From positions 1 to 17,921 of the forward strand of contig JAQUTM010000029.1 in NCBI GenBank assembly GCA_028694405.1: 17,921 nt of DNA, in the 5' to 3' direction. Of the stretch, positions 14,824 to 17,921 are shown in pieces. The notes under the pieces are model-generated. The model saw only the letters and a program-made list of their open reading frames with translations, was not told where the DNA came from and did no database searches. Each line of letters opens with the position of its first letter. Position 1 is the first letter of the stretch. This stretch comes from Oscillospiraceae bacterium. Its GTDB lineage: Bacteria; Bacillota; Clostridia; Oscillospirales; Ruminococcaceae. The translations under genes were made by a program, and so were the position numbers.

Positions 14824-15873
14824 TTAGCTTTTGCTGAGGAAGTCTTTTGTCAAAGCCCCTGCTATTGCAAGCAAAGTATCGCTGCTTACCGTATTGACAG
14901 CCGTTTTGGACGAAAGCTTGGCGTATACACTTTCGTCCGCCCGCGTGTTACCCGCATATATTGTCACTTGGTTTTCTGTAGAAGCTGCAGTATCCGTATA
15001 AGTTAAGGTAATGCTGTATATAGGAGCGTCCAAACCGCTTTCCTGCATAAGTGTGGTATTTTCTGCACCTTTATAATCTATGCAGCTGCTAAACTTAAAG
15101 CTTTGCAAAGCAGTTAAAACGGTGTCCATCAATGCCGTGTTCTGCACCGTCTGCTCTGTGCCATCATCTGCAAGCGTCCATGTAACCTCTTGGCTGGTGG
15201 TGGTGTAGGCGTCACTTTCATCTTTTGCAGGTACTTCTGCTTCTTTTTCTGTCACAACTTTTTTTAAAGTGTAACTTCCCTGCGGATTTGTTATAGAGAG
15301 AGCCTGTAGTGTATCACTTGTAACAGCAGGTATTGTGTCCAGCTCAATCATATCATACACACTGTATTTTAAGCATTCCACCAAATCACCCTGTATGGTG
15401 TACACCGTGTCATCATCTGCTAATTTGCAATAATACTGTTCGTTGGTAGCATTTCCGATTAAAAGCTGCTTTTGTGTTTGGTCTTTATCTGTTATTGTTA
15501 TCCGATACTTGGGATTTTCAAGGCCATAAGCCGCCAACGTATCCCCATTGTCCAAAGCCCTTACAGCGTCTAATTGTGCACATAATCCTTCCAACTTTGT
15601 AAGGTAGCTTTGTGCCAAAGGAAAGTCTTTATCTGCTTGATAATACCATTCATCATCTTGTTTATAAAAGGATAATTGGTCCGTACCGTTTTCGTAAGCA
15701 ATCTGGGCAGCGTCCATATCCGTCAAAACAATGCGGCTTGCTTGCGCCTGTGCTTCACTTTCTGCCTGTGCTTTTGCGGCTATTCCGTTATTAAGGCTTA
15801 CCGCCCCAAAGTACAGCAGGCATAAAACAGCCAGCACACCCAACAAAGCAATAAGCTGTTTTCTCTTTTTCAT
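14824..15873 (-). CDS. DUF4340-family membrane-anchored protein
   Basis: A 349-residue protein with a basic start (MKKRKQ), one N-terminal helix (about 7-27) and a large extracytoplasmic part. A repeated pattern of short beta units, such as YYQADKDFPLAQSYLTKLEGLCAQL, LAAYGLENPKYRITITD and YYCKLADDDTVYTIQGDLVECL, is characteristic of DUF4340. Such proteins often sit beside GldG-like subunits of ABC exporters, as here: it is the last gene after the permease and GldG-like genes, 17 nt from the latter. The ATG at 15873 is chosen because AAAGGAGAG lies about 9 nt upstream; the 34-codon extension would overlap the preceding gene. Function unknown; presumably part of the same envelope complex. Confidence 0.85.
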   Translation of the reverse strand: MKKRKQLIALLGVLAVLCLLYFGAVSLNNGIAAKAQAESEAQAQASRIVLTDMDAAQIAYENGTDQLSFYKQDDEWYYQADKDFPLAQSYLTKLEGLCAQLDAVRALDNGDTLAAYGLENPKYRITITDKDQTQKQLLIGNATNEQYYCKLADDDTVYTIQGDLVECLKYSVYDMIELDTIPAVTSDTLQALSITNPQGSYTLKKVVTEKEAEVPAKDESDAYTTTSQEVTWTLADDGTEQTVQNTALMDTVLTALQSFKFSSCIDYKGAENTTLMQESGLDAPIYSITLTYTDTAASTENQVTIYAGNTRADESVYAKLSSKTAVNTVSSDTLLAIAGALTKDFLSKS

Positions 15874-15890
15874 TGCGGTATTCTCTCCTT

Positions 15891-17285
15891 TTAAGCGCGG
15901 CGGCGTTTTAGCCATATATAAAAACCCGTAACCAAAGTTGCCACAGGTATAATAAATATAAATAAGGCACTCCATACACCTGCATTTGCAACGGTATTGT
16001 AAGTTACCGAAAGGCTTTTTGCCTCAATAGAAATATTTTCCATATCTTCAAAATTCCATGCCAAAGCATTCATAAATATATCTAAATTTGTAACATTGGA
16101 AAAAGAAGAAGTAATATTTTCGCTAATTAAGCTTTCAGCACCAATGGCGGTAACATGTGTTGTTTTTTCGCTGGTATTGTCTGTGGCGGTAACGCCTAAG
16201 CTATACACCCCTTGCGTTTGCCCACTTTCTGTAACCTGATAACCGCTGTCAGAGGTAGTCATAAAGCTTTCCACTGTCAAACCATCGCGCAAATCGGTGC
16301 TAACCGCAAGCCCCGCGGCATTGTTTAAAAGAGCAAGGTCGTTATCGGAAAATCCTGCCGTAATTTGGTGAGAAACAGACGTTTTTGGAAATATGCTGTA
16401 ATAGTTATTTTGATAACAGCGCTGGGTATCGGCAATATAGCCGTCTAGCATTTCAATTCCATAGTTTGTCAAAACGGCTTGTAAATTAGGACGTTCCTTT
16501 TGGCTTACACCGGTTAGCACCGTAAGGTTGCCTCCGTTTTTTAAATACTCCAGTATCATGTCACGCTCGTCTTGTGCCAAGTCACTTGTGGGCGCATTGA
16601 TAAGCAGCAGGTCACAATCTGCCGGCACGTTACCGATAGTTAACAGGTTTAAGCTTGCGGTTTCCATATTTGCTTTATCTATTAAATCCGTCACCGTGGC
16701 AGGCACATCTGCTTCGCCGTGACCTGTAGTAGTGTATATTTTTTTGCTTACATCATTGGTAACATAGGCAATGGCACTTGTCAGCTGTCCCTCTCCGTCA
16801 AACTCCGTTTCGGTATATTGACCGTAGTAATAGTAAGACATGGTATCATACAAAATAATATCGTCAAAAGAAACTGTGGTTTGCTTTCCTGTGCTGTTGC
16901 ACTGTACCACCAAGCTGTTTTCGGTGGTGTTATAGGTAGTTAAAGCCGACGGTTTTGCCACCGGATCTATCAGCTTTGCAGAGATATGCGGTGACGCCTC
17001 TGCGTAAGTTTGCACCAGCCCGGTAATACGGGGGTCTACGTTATCAGCCTGTGCCACTGTTATAATTGTGATGTCCTCTTGAAGCTGACCTAACAATTCT
17101 TTTGTAGTGTCTCCAATGGTGTACAGCTTGCTCTCACTGATGTCAAAGCTGCGTACACTCTGCGGAAGCTGTCCAATAAGCATATTGATTACCAGCACAA
17201 TACAAATTACAACGATTACCGTGCCTAAGCTATAGGCACCGTTTTTTACACGAATGGTAGAAAACCAATTTTTAATTTTATGCAT
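15891..17285 (-). CDS. GldG-like auxiliary subunit of an ABC exporter
   Basis: A 464-residue protein with one N-terminal helix (about 19-41), a large extracytoplasmic domain, and one C-terminal helix (about 435-457) ending in basic residues. The segment after the first helix, RSFDISESKLYTIGDTTKELLGQLQEDITI, followed by the GHGEADVP and DLLLINAPTSDLAQDERDMILEYLKNGGNLTVL stretches, is typical of GldG/ABC_transp_aux proteins, which pair with a GldF-type permease. In Bacteroidetes the GldA-GldF-GldG set is tied to gliding and secretion; in Firmicutes its cargo is unknown. The ATG at 17285 has AGGAGG 8 nt upstream, better placed than the GTG three codons earlier. It starts 12 nt after the permease stop. 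Confidence 0.88.
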   Translation of the reverse strand: MHKIKNWFSTIRVKNGAYSLGTVIVVICIVLVINMLIGQLPQSVRSFDISESKLYTIGDTTKELLGQLQEDITIITVAQADNVDPRITGLVQTYAEASPHISAKLIDPVAKPSALTTYNTTENSLVVQCNSTGKQTTVSFDDIILYDTMSYYYYGQYTETEFDGEGQLTSAIAYVTNDVSKKIYTTTGHGEADVPATVTDLIDKANMETASLNLLTIGNVPADCDLLLINAPTSDLAQDERDMILEYLKNGGNLTVLTGVSQKERPNLQAVLTNYGIEMLDGYIADTQRCYQNNYYSIFPKTSVSHQITAGFSDNDLALLNNAAGLAVSTDLRDGLTVESFMTTSDSGYQVTESGQTQGVYSLGVTATDNTSEKTTHVTAIGAESLISENITSSFSNVTNLDIFMNALAWNFEDMENISIEAKSLSVTYNTVANAGVWSALFIFIIPVATLVTGFYIWLKRRRA

Positions 17286-17297
17286 GATACACACCTC

Positions 17298-17921
17298 CTA
17301 GCTCCATCTTCTTTTTTGCACGGATTGCACAGTAAAATACACAAACAGCCCTGCAACAGAAACATAATAAAGTAAGCCGGCAACATCAAATACATAGTAG
17401 TGGCTAAAATTTTGAAATACTTGTGTAAAACTGGTTGCGGGCAGCAATTTTACCAGTGCGTTATCCGTAAGCCAGCTTGGTAAAAAGCTGGTAAGTGCAC
17501 CCCATAAATACATTACCAAAAGAACGGCAAATGTAGAAACGCACGCAATAATCTGGCTTTCGGTAAGCGAGGAGATAAACATACCAACGGCGATGTATAC
17601 GCCCCCTAAAAGGAAAAAGGCAAAAATAGCGGCATAGTCTGCACCTAAATGAGCAGTACCGTTTGCTTTGATGATAAGCGGACAAAGACAGCTGATAAGA
17701 ACCGGTATTCCATATACCGTAAGCATAGCCAAATATTTACCCAATACCACCTTTGTAACGCTGATAGGAGCAGTTAAATACAGTTGGTCGGTTTTTGCTT
17801 TTCGCTCTTCTGCCATGCTTTTCATGGTTAAAATAGGTACCGTTACAATAAATAAAAACAGCAAAGAGTTTAAAGTATAAGAAAAGTAAGGATATCCGCC
17901 TTGCATATTGTAGGCCATAAA
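17298..17921 (-). CDS. GldF-like ABC-2 permease, C-terminal part (5' end outside window)
   Basis: About 207 residues are visible and the frame is still open at the window edge, so the N-terminus is missing; family members of this kind have roughly 30-45 more residues at the start. Five or so hydrophobic helices remain. The segment VPILTMKSMAEERKAKTDQLYLTAPISVTKVVLGKYLA is a hallmark of GldF-type ABC-2 permeases: the EER motif and the TAP turn lie in the cytoplasmic loop that contacts the ATPase. The ATPase gene probably lies just upstream, outside the window. The methionine at 17918 is probably internal. It heads the visible part of an operon with the GldG-like and DUF4340 genes. Confidence 0.88.
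   Translation of the reverse strand, partial: FMAYNMQGGYPYFSYTLNSLLFLFIVTVPILTMKSMAEERKAKTDQLYLTAPISVTKVVLGKYLAMLTVYGIPVLISCLCPLIIKANGTAHLGADYAAIFAFFLLGGVYIAVGMFISSLTESQIIACVSTFAVLLVMYLWGALTSFLPSWLTDNALVKLLPATSFTQVFQNFSHYYVFDVAGLLYYVSVAGLFVYFTVQSVQKRRWS

Overview
The window reads as ordinary chromosome from a low-to-moderate GC, AT-biased Firmicute, most likely class Clostridia (Oscillospirales-like). This rests on AGGAGG-type ribosome binding sites, TTGACA/TATAAT-type promoters, U-tailed intrinsic terminators and Clostridia-type gene families (DUF4230, DUF4340, a GldF/GldG-like exporter, a GtrII-like membrane protein). I place it by gene content only and cannot name a species. No tRNA, rRNA, CRISPR array, transposase or phage gene was seen.

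Layout. 1-580: the 3' part of a LysR-type regulator (+), convergent with a rhomboid-fold membrane protein lacking the protease residues (-, 682-1341). 1342-1708: divergent promoter region. 1709-3304: prfC, peptide chain release factor 3 (+). 3472-5458: two membrane-protein genes (-), a GtrII-like GT-C-fold protein followed by a small two-helix protein. 5639-5878: a 79-residue single-helix protein (-) with its own terminator. 5879-6494: a 616-nt gap rich in inverted repeats, with a candidate structured RNA element. 6495-7405: a 78-residue membrane protein and a DUF4230 protein (+). 7525-8976: glgA, glycogen synthase (-). 9256-10485: a Dabb-domain protein and an AEC-family transporter (+), from a clear promoter. 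10551-14605: a c-di-GMP operon (-), in which a 974-residue diguanylate cyclase with two periplasmic solute-binding-like domains precedes an HD-GYP phosphodiesterase. 14824-17921: an ABC-exporter-like operon (-), DUF4340 protein, GldG-like protein and GldF-like permease, with the permease cut by the window edge and no ATPase in view.

How the genes work together. The strongest functional unit is the cyclase/phosphodiesterase pair: a sensor that probably binds small molecules outside the cell makes c-di-GMP, and the next gene in the same transcript breaks it down. The GldF-GldG-DUF4340 set looks like one envelope complex. Most gene pairs are separated by good intrinsic terminators, several of them shared between convergent genes. 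The least explained DNA is the 5.9-6.5 kb gap.
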